A DNA stretch of 13,186 bases from Salinicoccus sp. UBA3372 (GTDB taxonomy: Bacteria > Bacillota > Bacilli > Staphylococcales > Salinicoccaceae), in contig DEQG01000132.1 in the NCBI GenBank assembly GCA_002360325.1, positions 28,488 to 41,673 on the forward strand. The letters run 5' to 3'. Below are positions 6,671 through 13,075 of the stretch, piece by piece. The position numbers and the translations under genes are program-made. The notes beneath the pieces were generated by a model, which saw only the letters and a program-made list of their open reading frames with translations, was not told the origin of the DNA and made no database searches. Every line of letters begins with the position of its first letter. Within the stretch, counting starts at the first letter, position 1.

Positions 6671-7744
6671 ATGAGCGGGATATTGACGATAGACAAAGAA
6701 AAGCTTGTCACACAGGCAAATCAGATACAAGGCGGCGTACCAACAATTGCCGTCGTGAAAAACAATGCCTATAACTTTGGGCTGGAACTTGCAGTCCGGG
6801 CATTTCTGGAAGCGGGTATCACCGCTTTTGCAACAACCTCTTTGAGAGAAGCAGAAGAGATAAGGGAAATCACTGAGGATTCAATGGTATTTCTATTGAA
6901 CCCGACTTATGAATTTGAAGTCGTAAAATCATTGAACTTAAGCATGACCCTCCCCTCCCTTGAGTACTATCATAAGTATTTCGAGGACCTGAAAGGCGTC
7001 AAGGTACACATAGAATATGCAGGACTTTTTAACCGTTCCGGCTTTGAGTCATTCAGCCAGGTGTCGGAGGCGCTCGGTCATCAAATGACTTTGGATGAGC
7101 AGGAGAGATTTAATATACAGGGCGCATGGTGTCACTTCGGCTATGCTGATGAATTTGACGGCACTTATGAGATGGAACGGAAGCAATGGATGGATTTTAT
7201 CAGTCACTTTAAAGAACTGAATATGGAGCTTGAATATATCCACTCCCAAAATACAGCGAGTTTCTCAAGAGACGGGCTGCTTGATGGGCACACTCATACG
7301 AGGCTTGGTATCGGGTTATACGGCTCCAAGCCCTATACCGGTCTAAATGAGGACATGTTCATGCAGCCGTTCGATCTTTATTCCACTGTTGTACAGATCA
7401 GGGATATGGATGTAGATATGCCAATGGGTTACGGCGGTTCATTTGTCGCAGACAGAAAAACGAAGGTGGCTGTTGTGGATATCGGCTACGGTGACGGGGT
7501 GCTCAGAAAACGTGCAGAGTATGACTGTCTGATAAACGGCAAGAGATATCCCATCGTCACTTTGATGATGAGCCATATGCTTGTAGAAGTTGACGAAGAT
7601 GTCTCCATTAATGATAAAGTGTATATATATCATCCGGAAATGCGTCTGGATGAATACACATTTAAAGGTGTCGGTGCAAACTCCGAACAGCTTGCTACAT
7701 TAAACTACAATACTTTGACAAAGGAGATTATACATGACTCTTGA
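6671..7744 (+). CDS. alr2: Alanine-racemase-family PLP enzyme (Alr2); possible DAP epimerase
   Basis: The 357-residue product has the fold-type III architecture of alanine racemase. Visible residues are the PLP lysine in AVVKNNAYNFG (Lys30), SQNTASFSR (192-200) for phosphate binding, RLGIGLYG with Arg211 next to the pyridine nitrogen, GYGGSF with the second catalytic Tyr254, and DIGYGDGVLRK (270-280). Two usual Alr motifs are altered. The MDQ substrate loop reads LMMSHMLVEV (298-307), and the C-terminal RVPR-Y region is replaced by GVGANSEQLATLNYN (333-347). These changes resemble the S. aureus Alr2 subfamily rather than a main alanine racemase. The gene sits between the deacetylase (makes LL-DAP) and lysA (uses meso-DAP), so a DAP epimerase role is a reasonable inference; classical alanine racemization is the alternative. 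The start at 6671 is ATG with a modest GAGGT site overlapping the previous stop. The 3' end overlaps lysA by 11 bases. Confidence 0.85.
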   Translation: MSGILTIDKEKLVTQANQIQGGVPTIAVVKNNAYNFGLELAVRAFLEAGITAFATTSLREAEEIREITEDSMVFLLNPTYEFEVVKSLNLSMTLPSLEYYHKYFEDLKGVKVHIEYAGLFNRSGFESFSQVSEALGHQMTLDEQERFNIQGAWCHFGYADEFDGTYEMERKQWMDFISHFKELNMELEYIHSQNTASFSRDGLLDGHTHTRLGIGLYGSKPYTGLNEDMFMQPFDLYSTVVQIRDMDVDMPMGYGGSFVADRKTKVAVVDIGYGDGVLRKRAEYDCLINGKRYPIVTLMMSHMLVEVDEDVSINDKVYIYHPEMRLDEYTFKGVGANSEQLATLNYNTLTKEIIHDS

Positions 7745-9011
7745 ATATCATAATGATAAACTTCAGTTCAGCGGCCAGGATGTTACAAATCTGGCGGATC
7801 AATACGGCACACCACTCATCATTTATGATGAAGTCCATATGCGGGACATGATGAGACGCTTTCACACAGTACTCTCTTCCCATCTGGACAATTATTCTGT
7901 GTCATATGCTTCAAAAGCATTCACTGCACTGCAGATGATCAATTTATTAAAAGAAGAAGATATGGAAATTGATGTTGTTTCATCAGGGGAATTATATACA
8001 GCGATCAAAGGCGGGTTCTCACCTTCACTGATCAAGTTCCATGGAAATAATAAAACCGTCGAAGAACTGGAATTTGCACTCGATCAGGGAGTCGGACTGT
8101 TCATCATCGATTCTCTCGATGAAGTGGCACTTCTGAATAATCTCGCAAAAGATCCTGTCGATGTGCTTATCAGAGTGAATCCCGGGGTGGACGTAGATAC
8201 ACACGAGTTTATATCCACGGGTCAGACAGACAGCAAATTCGGCCTGTCCATCGTGGATGGTACTGCGCTGAAAGCCGTTATGGATCTGGATAAAGCAGAA
8301 AATTTAAATTTTAAAGGGATACACTATCATCTGGGCAGCCAGCTGTCAGATCCGGCACCGTTCGTCAATGCACTGACTGCTGTCTATGACTGGCTGAATG
8401 CTCATGGGATTGATATAGAGATATTGAATATGGGCGGCGGATTTGGTGTCAGATATACTGATGAAGATATCAGGTTCCCGATCGAGGAAGGTTTTGAAGA
8501 AATCCTTACACAGCTCAAAAGAGTCTGCGCCCAATATGACCTTGAACTGCCCCATGTCATTATTGAACCCGGACGCTCGATTGCCGCTGAAGCGGCTGTC
8601 ACAGTCTATGAGATCGGCACGGTCAAAGATATCCCGGGTGTCAGCAGGTATGTGTCCATAAACGGTGGTATGAGCGACCACATACGTACACCGCTCTACG
8701 GGGCCGAATATGATATAATGCCCGTTAAAAAGCAAACTGATGACGTAGAGAGCATATCTTCACATGTAGTCGGCAAACTTTGTGAGTCAGGTGACATTGT
8801 AGGTAGAAATAAACCACTGCCTTCGAATATCGGACGTGGTGACTATGTTGCTGTAAAAACAACAGGGGCCTATCACTACTCCATGGCATCGAATTATAAT
8901 CAGATGCAGAAACCTGCCGTCATTTTCATCTCGCCGCACGGTGTGAAGCAGGTCATAAAGCGTCAGACACTTGATCAGCTTATCCAGAATGATGTACTCA
9001 CAGAAGAATAA
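7734..9011 (+). CDS. lysA: Diaminopimelate decarboxylase
   Basis: LysA decarboxylates meso-DAP to L-lysine, the last step of the pathway, using PLP. The 425-residue protein has the alanine-racemase-like barrel followed by a C-terminal beta domain. Motifs seen are SYASKAF with the PLP Lys61, GIHYHLGSQ with His199, GGGFG (234-238) and EPGR (278-281) for phosphate binding, the substrate motif CESGD (350-354), and GAYHYSMASNYN with Tyr380. All key residues are intact. The start ATG lies inside the end of alr2, 7 bases after AAGGAG (7721-7726), so both genes are probably translated in a coupled way. It is the last gene of the operon and is followed directly by a hairpin terminator. In staphylococci the lysine made here feeds both protein and the third position of peptidoglycan stem peptides. 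Confidence 0.97.
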   Translation: MTLEYHNDKLQFSGQDVTNLADQYGTPLIIYDEVHMRDMMRRFHTVLSSHLDNYSVSYASKAFTALQMINLLKEEDMEIDVVSSGELYTAIKGGFSPSLIKFHGNNKTVEELEFALDQGVGLFIIDSLDEVALLNNLAKDPVDVLIRVNPGVDVDTHEFISTGQTDSKFGLSIVDGTALKAVMDLDKAENLNFKGIHYHLGSQLSDPAPFVNALTAVYDWLNAHGIDIEILNMGGGFGVRYTDEDIRFPIEEGFEEILTQLKRVCAQYDLELPHVIIEPGRSIAAEAAVTVYEIGTVKDIPGVSRYVSINGGMSDHIRTPLYGAEYDIMPVKKQTDDVESISSHVVGKLCESGDIVGRNKPLPSNIGRGDYVAVKTTGAYHYSMASNYNQMQKPAVIFISPHGVKQVIKRQTLDQLIQNDVLTEE

Positions 9012-9025
9012 AGGCAATAAAAATG

Positions 9026-9058
9026 CCCCATTACTTTTAAAGTAATGGGGTTTAATTT
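9026..9058. terminator. Intrinsic terminator between lysA and cspA, probably bidirectional
   Basis: An 11-bp perfect stem (arms 9026-9036 and 9040-9050) with a 3-base loop is followed on the plus strand by TTTAATTT. On the minus strand it is followed by CATTTTTATT. It can therefore end the lysine operon from the left and cspA (stop at 9093-9095) from the right. Confidence 0.88.
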
Positions 9059-9092
9059 ACAATCTATGACAATCGTTAATTAAATTTTTTTA

Positions 9093-9293
9093 TTATAGTT
9101 TAACAACGTTAGCAGCCTGTGGACCGCGGTCGCCTTCAACTACTTCAAATTCTACTGATTGACCTTCTTCAAGAGATTTGTAACCTTCTTGATTGATTGC
9201 TGAGAAGTGAACGAATACATCGTTTTCTCCTTCGATCTCGATAAAACCAAAACCTTTTTCTGCATTAAACCATTTTACTGTACCTTGTTTCAT
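9093..9293 (-). CDS. cspA: Cold shock protein CspA
   Basis: This 66-residue single-domain protein of the cold-shock (OB-fold) family binds single-stranded RNA and DNA and acts as an RNA chaperone. The RNP1 motif KGFGFIE (13-19) and RNP2 motif VFVHF (26-30) are intact, as is the surface Trp8. The sequence is nearly identical to what I recall for S. aureus CspA, which is also known as MsaB, a global regulator of virulence and capsule. I use the ATG at 9291-9293, 8 bases after GGAGG; an in-frame TTG 15 bases upstream overlaps that site and is unlikely. The gene has its own promoter and a leader of about 105 bases that can fold next to the ribosome binding site. The msaA counterpart known from S. 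aureus is not visible here. Confidence 0.97.
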   Translation of the reverse strand: MKQGTVKWFNAEKGFGFIEIEGENDVFVHFSAINQEGYKSLEEGQSVEFEVVEGDRGPQAANVVKL

Positions 9294-9308
9294 TAATTGT
9301 TCCTCCAA

Positions 9309-9370
9309 AAAGACTATATTACAATAGTGAATAAAAGCATAAACCTGAAAAAATAGAAAATCTAGTCTTT
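9309..9370 (-). promoter_or_regulatory. Structured 5' leader of cspA with a stem adjoining the ribosome binding site
   Basis: In the cspA message, AAAGACTA (plus-strand 9363-9370) is the exact reverse complement of TAGTCTTT (plus-strand 9309-9316). The second segment ends just before the GGAGG ribosome binding site. Two more pairs (G-U, A-U) can extend the 8-bp stem. Long leaders are typical of cold-shock genes, and RNase III processing of the cspA leader has been reported in S. aureus. That this stem is the equivalent structure is inference. Confidence 0.45.
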
Positions 9371-9404
9371 CTTTAATATGTTTCTATTGCCTATTGATAT
9401 CTAA

Positions 9405-9433
9405 AGTATACTAGACAATGTACACTTTTGCAA
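9405..9433 (-). promoter_or_regulatory. Sigma-A promoter of cspA
   Basis: On the minus strand a -35 box TTGCAA (plus 9428-9433) and a -10 box TATACT (plus 9405-9410) are separated by 17 bases. The start of transcription should fall near 9398, giving a leader of about 105 bases before cspA. The -35 begins 8 bases after the stop codon of the upstream DUF1033 gene, with no terminator between. Confidence 0.65.
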
Positions 9434-9441
9434 ACCCAATT

Positions 9442-9756
9442 TCATAAAATATTCATAATCTTCGGCACTTCCATAAAAGTGTTATCTTTCATGCATAACG
9501 GTGTATAAAATATTTGAAGATCTTCTTCACAGTCTTCACAATATTCGAGTTCGCAAGCATTATAAAATGCAATCAGACGGTACTTCCCCTTTTGATAAGT
9601 ATGGTACTCTTCAGCCATCTGCCTGATTAATTTTTCATAGTAATCCACCATGCTCATTTCAGAATTAAAATCTTTAATATTGATTAAGTCATTCTGCCAT
9701 CCTTCAAATAGCCACCAACCTTCATAATCAGCTTTTAAAACGGCCACTTGATACAT
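9442..9756 (-). CDS. DUF1033 family protein of unknown function
   Basis: The 104-residue cytoplasmic protein has no signal peptide or membrane segment. I recognise the DUF1033 pattern from the N-terminal KADYEGWWLFEGW (8-20) and the Cys-containing stretch YCEDCEEDLQIFY (72-84). A CxxC pair at Cys73 and Cys76 might bind metal or form a disulfide, but this is not established. Many aromatic and acidic residues give it a low predicted pI. The ATG at 9754-9756 is preceded by AGGGG about 9 bases upstream, and a strong promoter lies at 9796-9825. It reads in the same direction as cspA and could be partly co-transcribed with it. No biochemical function is known to me for this family. Confidence 0.85.
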   Translation of the reverse strand: MYQVAVLKADYEGWWLFEGWQNDLINIKDFNSEMSMVDYYEKLIRQMAEEYHTYQKGKYRLIAFYNACELEYCEDCEEDLQIFYTPLCMKDNTFMEVPKIMNIL

Positions 9757-9795
9757 TTTAAAAACCCCTATCTATCATAATAAGATAATAGTCAT

Positions 9796-9825
9796 ATTAT
9801 ATACGCGAATAATTAGCAATATCAA
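9796..9825 (-). promoter_or_regulatory. Sigma-A promoter of the DUF1033 gene
   Basis: On the minus strand a -35 box TTGATA (5 of 6; plus 9820-9825) and a perfect -10 box TATAAT (plus 9796-9801) are separated by 18 bases. The expected transcript start near 9789 gives a short leader of about 33 bases. Confidence 0.7.
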
Positions 9826-9842
9826 GGAGAAGGTTTTATAAT
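9813..9842 (+). promoter_or_regulatory. Likely promoter of the acyP-xpaC-telA operon
   Basis: A perfect -10 box TATAAT at 9837-9842 has a weaker -35 candidate TTAGCA at 9813-9818, 18 bases away. Its -35 region overlaps that of the divergent DUF1033 promoter. The -10 is only 20 bases from the acyP ATG, so the transcript leader would be very short and would start about at the AGAGGTG ribosome binding site (9851-9857). An alternative upstream start cannot be excluded. Confidence 0.5.
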
Positions 9843-9862
9843 TATATATAAGAGGTGTAAAT

Positions 9863-10132
9863 ATGGAAGCAAAACTTATTACTTTAAGCGGAAGAGTACA
9901 AGGTGTAGGATTTAGATACCACAGTAAAATGATTGCTGATAAACTGGGCATTACAGGTTATGCAAAAAATTTGACGGAAGATGTTGAAATCCTGGCTCAG
10001 GGAGAGAAAGATGCTCTGGAAACCTTTGTAAAGAAAGTCTCAGAAGGCGCCTCCCCCGGTTCCAGTGTAGAGGACTACACCGTCCAATCTGTGGATACTG
10101 ATGATAAATACCAAAAATTTAAAACATTATGA
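9863..10132 (+). CDS. acyP: Acylphosphatase
   Basis: This 89-residue enzyme hydrolyses acyl phosphates such as acetyl phosphate or carbamoyl phosphate in the cytoplasm. The signature SGRVQGVGFRYH (9-20) contains the phosphate-binding Arg18, and the catalytic Asn is Asn36 in GYAKNL (32-37). Length is standard for the family. The start is an ATG with AGAGGTG at 9851-9857. It is the first gene of a tight cluster, 18 bases upstream of the XpaC-family gene. No specific substrate can be inferred from the neighbours. Confidence 0.95.
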   Translation: MEAKLITLSGRVQGVGFRYHSKMIADKLGITGYAKNLTEDVEILAQGEKDALETFVKKVSEGASPGSSVEDYTVQSVDTDDKYQKFKTL

Positions 10133-10150
10133 TGATTGCAGGTGTTACAA

Positions 10151-10876
10151 ATGAAATTTAAGATTTCACATTGGACTGCATCGATTGTGGCTGTACCGGT
10201 TTCAGTAGTGACTGGTTTAATTTCCATGCTCGCTTTGGACATCCACCTTATCTATGATGTGCTGGTCGGTGCAGGCGGATTTTTTGCAGCTTACCTGCCT
10301 ACGCAATCTGTAAGCCTGAATAGACAGTTAAAAAAATACGGATTGACTAAAAGTGAATATAAATATATTCAAAATCAGATGAAAGAAGCCAAAGAAAAAC
10401 TGAATCGCCTCAGACAAAGCTATTATAATATCCGTACTCTGAAGGATGCGAAGTTGATATTTGATATTAACCGTATCGTTAAATCGATTATCAATACAGT
10501 CGAAGATGATCCAAAGATATTTTATAATGTGCAGCAATTTTTCCATTCGAACCTGGATTCGGCGGTAAATACGATTGAACAGTATTTATTCTTATATAAG
10601 ATGCCTGGGAAATCGAAAGAAGAAAAAATCAAACTGCACGAAACCCGTCTTTCTTTATTGGAACTGAAAAGAACACTTCAGGCCAACTTATCCCATATGA
10701 ACCGCTCGACTTATCAATCACTTGAAGTGGAAAAAGAAATCATAAGCATGAATAAGCGCAGAAGCGACAAAAGAATGCAGCTTGATAACAAGTTACACAA
10801 ACAAAAAGTGGAAATTCCTAAAAAGGAACAGGAAAAAGTAAAAGTCCGTAGGAGTGAAAATAATGAATCAAGATAA
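10151..10876 (+). CDS. xpaC: XpaC-family membrane protein (5-bromo-4-chloroindolyl phosphate hydrolysis protein)
   Basis: The 241-residue product has two N-terminal hydrophobic segments, about 9-29 and 33-53, forming a likely membrane hairpin. A long charged, helical cytoplasmic region follows, with a strongly basic tail (about 200-241). This matches the XpaC family, named for an X-phosphate hydrolysis phenotype in Bacillus; no catalytic motif is visible, so enzymatic function should not be assumed. XpaC and TelA genes are neighbours in many Firmicutes. I chose the ATG at 10151, preceded by AGGTG at 10140-10144. In-frame TTG (10136) and GTG (10142) codons would add five or three residues. The 3' end overlaps telA by 14 bases, suggesting that the two proteins are made together and perhaps interact at the membrane. 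Confidence 0.82.
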   Translation: MKFKISHWTASIVAVPVSVVTGLISMLALDIHLIYDVLVGAGGFFAAYLPTQSVSLNRQLKKYGLTKSEYKYIQNQMKEAKEKLNRLRQSYYNIRTLKDAKLIFDINRIVKSIINTVEDDPKIFYNVQQFFHSNLDSAVNTIEQYLFLYKMPGKSKEEKIKLHETRLSLLELKRTLQANLSHMNRSTYQSLEVEKEIISMNKRRSDKRMQLDNKLHKQKVEIPKKEQEKVKVRRSENNESR

Positions 10877-12056
10877 TACAAAAGATTTAAAAGATGAACT
10901 TTTGAGCGATCCCTTTGCGTCTTCCCAGGCCCAGGACCTCCCCTCTCTCCAGCCTGAACAGCCGGATACCGCACAGGATGGCAATAAAAGCGTATTGACC
11001 ACATTCAAAGAGAGATTCAGCGAAGATGATATGAAACGCATCCAGGATATAAAATCCAAAATTGAACCGTTGGACAACGATGCATTAATCACTTATGGTT
11101 CGAATGCTCAGCAGGCCCTTTCAAAATTTTCACATCAGATGCTGAATGAAGTACAGTCCAAGGACGTCGGTCCTATCGGTGAAACATTGGAAAGTCTGAT
11201 GAAGAAACTGAAGGAAATAGATCCTGATGAATTGACCAACGACAAGAAAAATATTGTCAGCCGTTTATTCGGCCGTATGAAAAAGTCTGTCAATGAGTTG
11301 ATATCCAAACATCAGAGCGTGGCATCTCAGGTCGACCGGATCAGTATACAGCTGGAACACGCAAAAGAAATCCTTGTGAAAGATGTGCATCTTCTGGATA
11401 ATCTATATGATCAGAATAAAGACTATTTTGATGCGATTAATATTTATATCGCTGCTGCAGAACTGAAAAAAGAGGAGATTGAAACAGAAGTCCTGCCTGC
11501 ACTGAGGGAAAAGGCAGACCAGTCGGGTAATCAGATGGATGTGCAGGATGTCAATGATATGATGCAATACGTCAACCGTCTGGAAAAAAGACTGCATGAT
11601 CTGAAACTCTCCAGACAGATTACATTGCAATCCGCACCTCAGATCCGCATGATCCAAAACATCAACCAGACGCTTGCTGAAAAGATTCAAAGTTCCATAC
11701 TGACAAGCATACCACTTTGGAAAAATCAGATGGCAATCGCACTGACACTGCTCAGACAGGAGTCGGCATCGAAAGCTCAGCAGGCAGTGACAAATACAAC
11801 GAATGATTTACTGACAAAGAACTCTGAAATGCTCAAGCAGAACTCTCTCAGGACAGCACGTGAAAACGAACGAGGCATCGTCGACATTGAAACGCTTAAG
11901 ACGACGCAGGACAACCTGGTTACTACCATCGAAGAAACATTGCAGATTCAGGCTGAAGGTTCCCAAAAACGTAAAGAAGCTGAAACTGAACTTGTCCAGA
12001 TGGAAGAAGATCTGAAGACAAGACTTCTGCAGCTTAAAGAAGAACACAGATACTGA
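10863..12056 (+). CDS. telA: TelA/KlaA-family toxic anion resistance protein
   Basis: The 397-residue soluble protein is almost entirely helical with long coiled-coil stretches (about 100-250 and 300-397). Its N-terminus is acidic, Pro- and Gln-rich and probably disordered (about 11-40). It carries the conserved TelA-family core: DNLYDQNKDYFDAINIYIAA (179-198) and, later, LQSAPQIRMIQNINQ (255-269) followed by SIPLWKNQMAIAL (282-294). Plasmid members (KlaA/TelA) were linked to tellurite resistance; chromosomal Firmicute members have been tied to resistance to envelope-acting agents, and the mechanism is unclear. The ATG at 10863 is 8 bases after AGGAG (10850-10854). An in-frame GTG at 10854 overlaps that site and is less likely. 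The start lies inside xpaC and the gene is followed by a strong terminator. Confidence 0.9.
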   Translation: MNQDNTKDLKDELLSDPFASSQAQDLPSLQPEQPDTAQDGNKSVLTTFKERFSEDDMKRIQDIKSKIEPLDNDALITYGSNAQQALSKFSHQMLNEVQSKDVGPIGETLESLMKKLKEIDPDELTNDKKNIVSRLFGRMKKSVNELISKHQSVASQVDRISIQLEHAKEILVKDVHLLDNLYDQNKDYFDAINIYIAAAELKKEEIETEVLPALREKADQSGNQMDVQDVNDMMQYVNRLEKRLHDLKLSRQITLQSAPQIRMIQNINQTLAEKIQSSILTSIPLWKNQMAIALTLLRQESASKAQQAVTNTTNDLLTKNSEMLKQNSLRTARENERGIVDIETLKTTQDNLVTTIEETLQIQAEGSQKRKEAETELVQMEEDLKTRLLQLKEEHRY

Positions 12057-12076
12057 TAATTTGTTCAAATGAAAAT

Positions 12077-12120
12077 CCGGAGCATCCGCTGATTTAGGGA
12101 TGTTCCGGTTTTATATTTTT
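12077..12120 (+). terminator. Intrinsic terminator after telA
   Basis: An 11-bp stem (arms 12077-12087 and 12098-12108, one G-U pair) with a 10-base loop is followed by TTTTATATTTTT. The left flank GAAAAT gives a short T run on the opposite strand, so it may also stop transcripts from the convergent AEC transporter gene ending at 12146. Confidence 0.85.
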
Positions 12121-12145
12121 AATCTTACTGTCTTCTGTGAACCAC

Positions 12146-13075
12146 TTAAAAGAGCTGCATGGCTAGAAATATTACAAAGGTGACTGTGATGCTGCTGAGC
12201 AATGTACTGTAAAGTACGATCTGTGCGTGAAGCTCCGGCTCTACGTCATATTCGAGAGCAAGTGTTGCTGTGTTCCGTGACGTCGGAAATGCACTGGCAA
12301 TGAGTAATGACTGGGCAATAACACCCTCAATACCAAGTGCGTATATTAAAAGTAAGGCAACAGTCGGCCCCATGATCAATCTGCCTGCCAGGCTCCATGG
12401 AATCACTTTTTGGAAAGATCTGATCTTAATACTTTCGAGCTGAGCACCGAGTAAAATCAATGCGAGTGCTGCAAAACCCCCTGCCAGCTGTTCTATCGGT
12501 ATAAGGAGGAATGTTGGTATCGATGCATCAAAAACTTTAAAGAGCAATGCGATGACCAGTGCATGAATGATTGGCAGTTTGAGCAGATCCCTGATTAATT
12601 CAAAAATGGTTTTGCTAGTTGAGATCAAGTTATATAAACCATAAGTGAAGGTTAATAAGTTTTGTACCACCAACACAATAATCTGTACCGACACACCCAA
12701 TGGATTCGAACTGAATACCAATTGACTGACAGGCAGTCCGTAGTTTCCCGAGTTCATCAGTGATATGCTGTTTTTCAGGGCTGTCGCCTCTGCCTGTTCC
12801 AGGTTCAGCAACCGGCTGATGATGTTACTGAGCATGATTAAAATGGATATGAATAAAGTAAGATATAAAAACAGTTGAATCACAAGAGAAAGGTTGATTT
12901 CAGCATAATAAATATTAATAAAAACTGCTGCGGGCATAAAACAGTATGTGACCAGATTGGCTATCGGTCTCAGTCTGAATTGGAATTTCCTCTGAAGCAA
13001 CAGTCCAATTCCAAGAAGTATTAAAATTGGGAGGATTACGTCCATAAAAACAGGAACGATATAGTTCAATTCCAC
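12146..13075 (-). CDS. AEC-family (auxin efflux carrier-like) transporter
   Basis: The 309-residue, very hydrophobic protein has about ten membrane spans, near 7-27, 35-56, 63-85, 104-122, 128-150, 165-183, 188-210, 224-246, 252-275 and 287-308, in the 5+5 pattern of the AEC family. The broken-helix motif MNSGNYGLPVSQ (107-118) in the first half and ASAFPTSRNTATLALEY (260-276) in the second half are family landmarks. Bacterial members include malonate, malate and other carboxylate permeases; the substrate here cannot be told. The best start is a GTG at 13073-13075 (only weak GAGATG upstream); an internal ATG at codon 11 is a possible alternative. It faces telA tail to tail and shows no functional link to its neighbours. 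Confidence 0.87.
   Translation of the reverse strand: MELNYIVPVFMDVILPILILLGIGLLLQRKFQFRLRPIANLVTYCFMPAAVFINIYYAEINLSLVIQLFLYLTLFISILIMLSNIISRLLNLEQAEATALKNSISLMNSGNYGLPVSQLVFSSNPLGVSVQIIVLVVQNLLTFTYGLYNLISTSKTIFELIRDLLKLPIIHALVIALLFKVFDASIPTFLLIPIEQLAGGFAALALILLGAQLESIKIRSFQKVIPWSLAGRLIMGPTVALLLIYALGIEGVIAQSLLIASAFPTSRNTATLALEYDVEPELHAQIVLYSTLLSSITVTFVIFLAMQLF

Noticed and set aside
10863..12056. Tellurite-resistance island or mobile element
   Set aside because: TelA here is the chromosomal Firmicute type next to xpaC and acyP, with no other ter/tel genes, no repeats and no mobility genes; the composition matches the neighbours.
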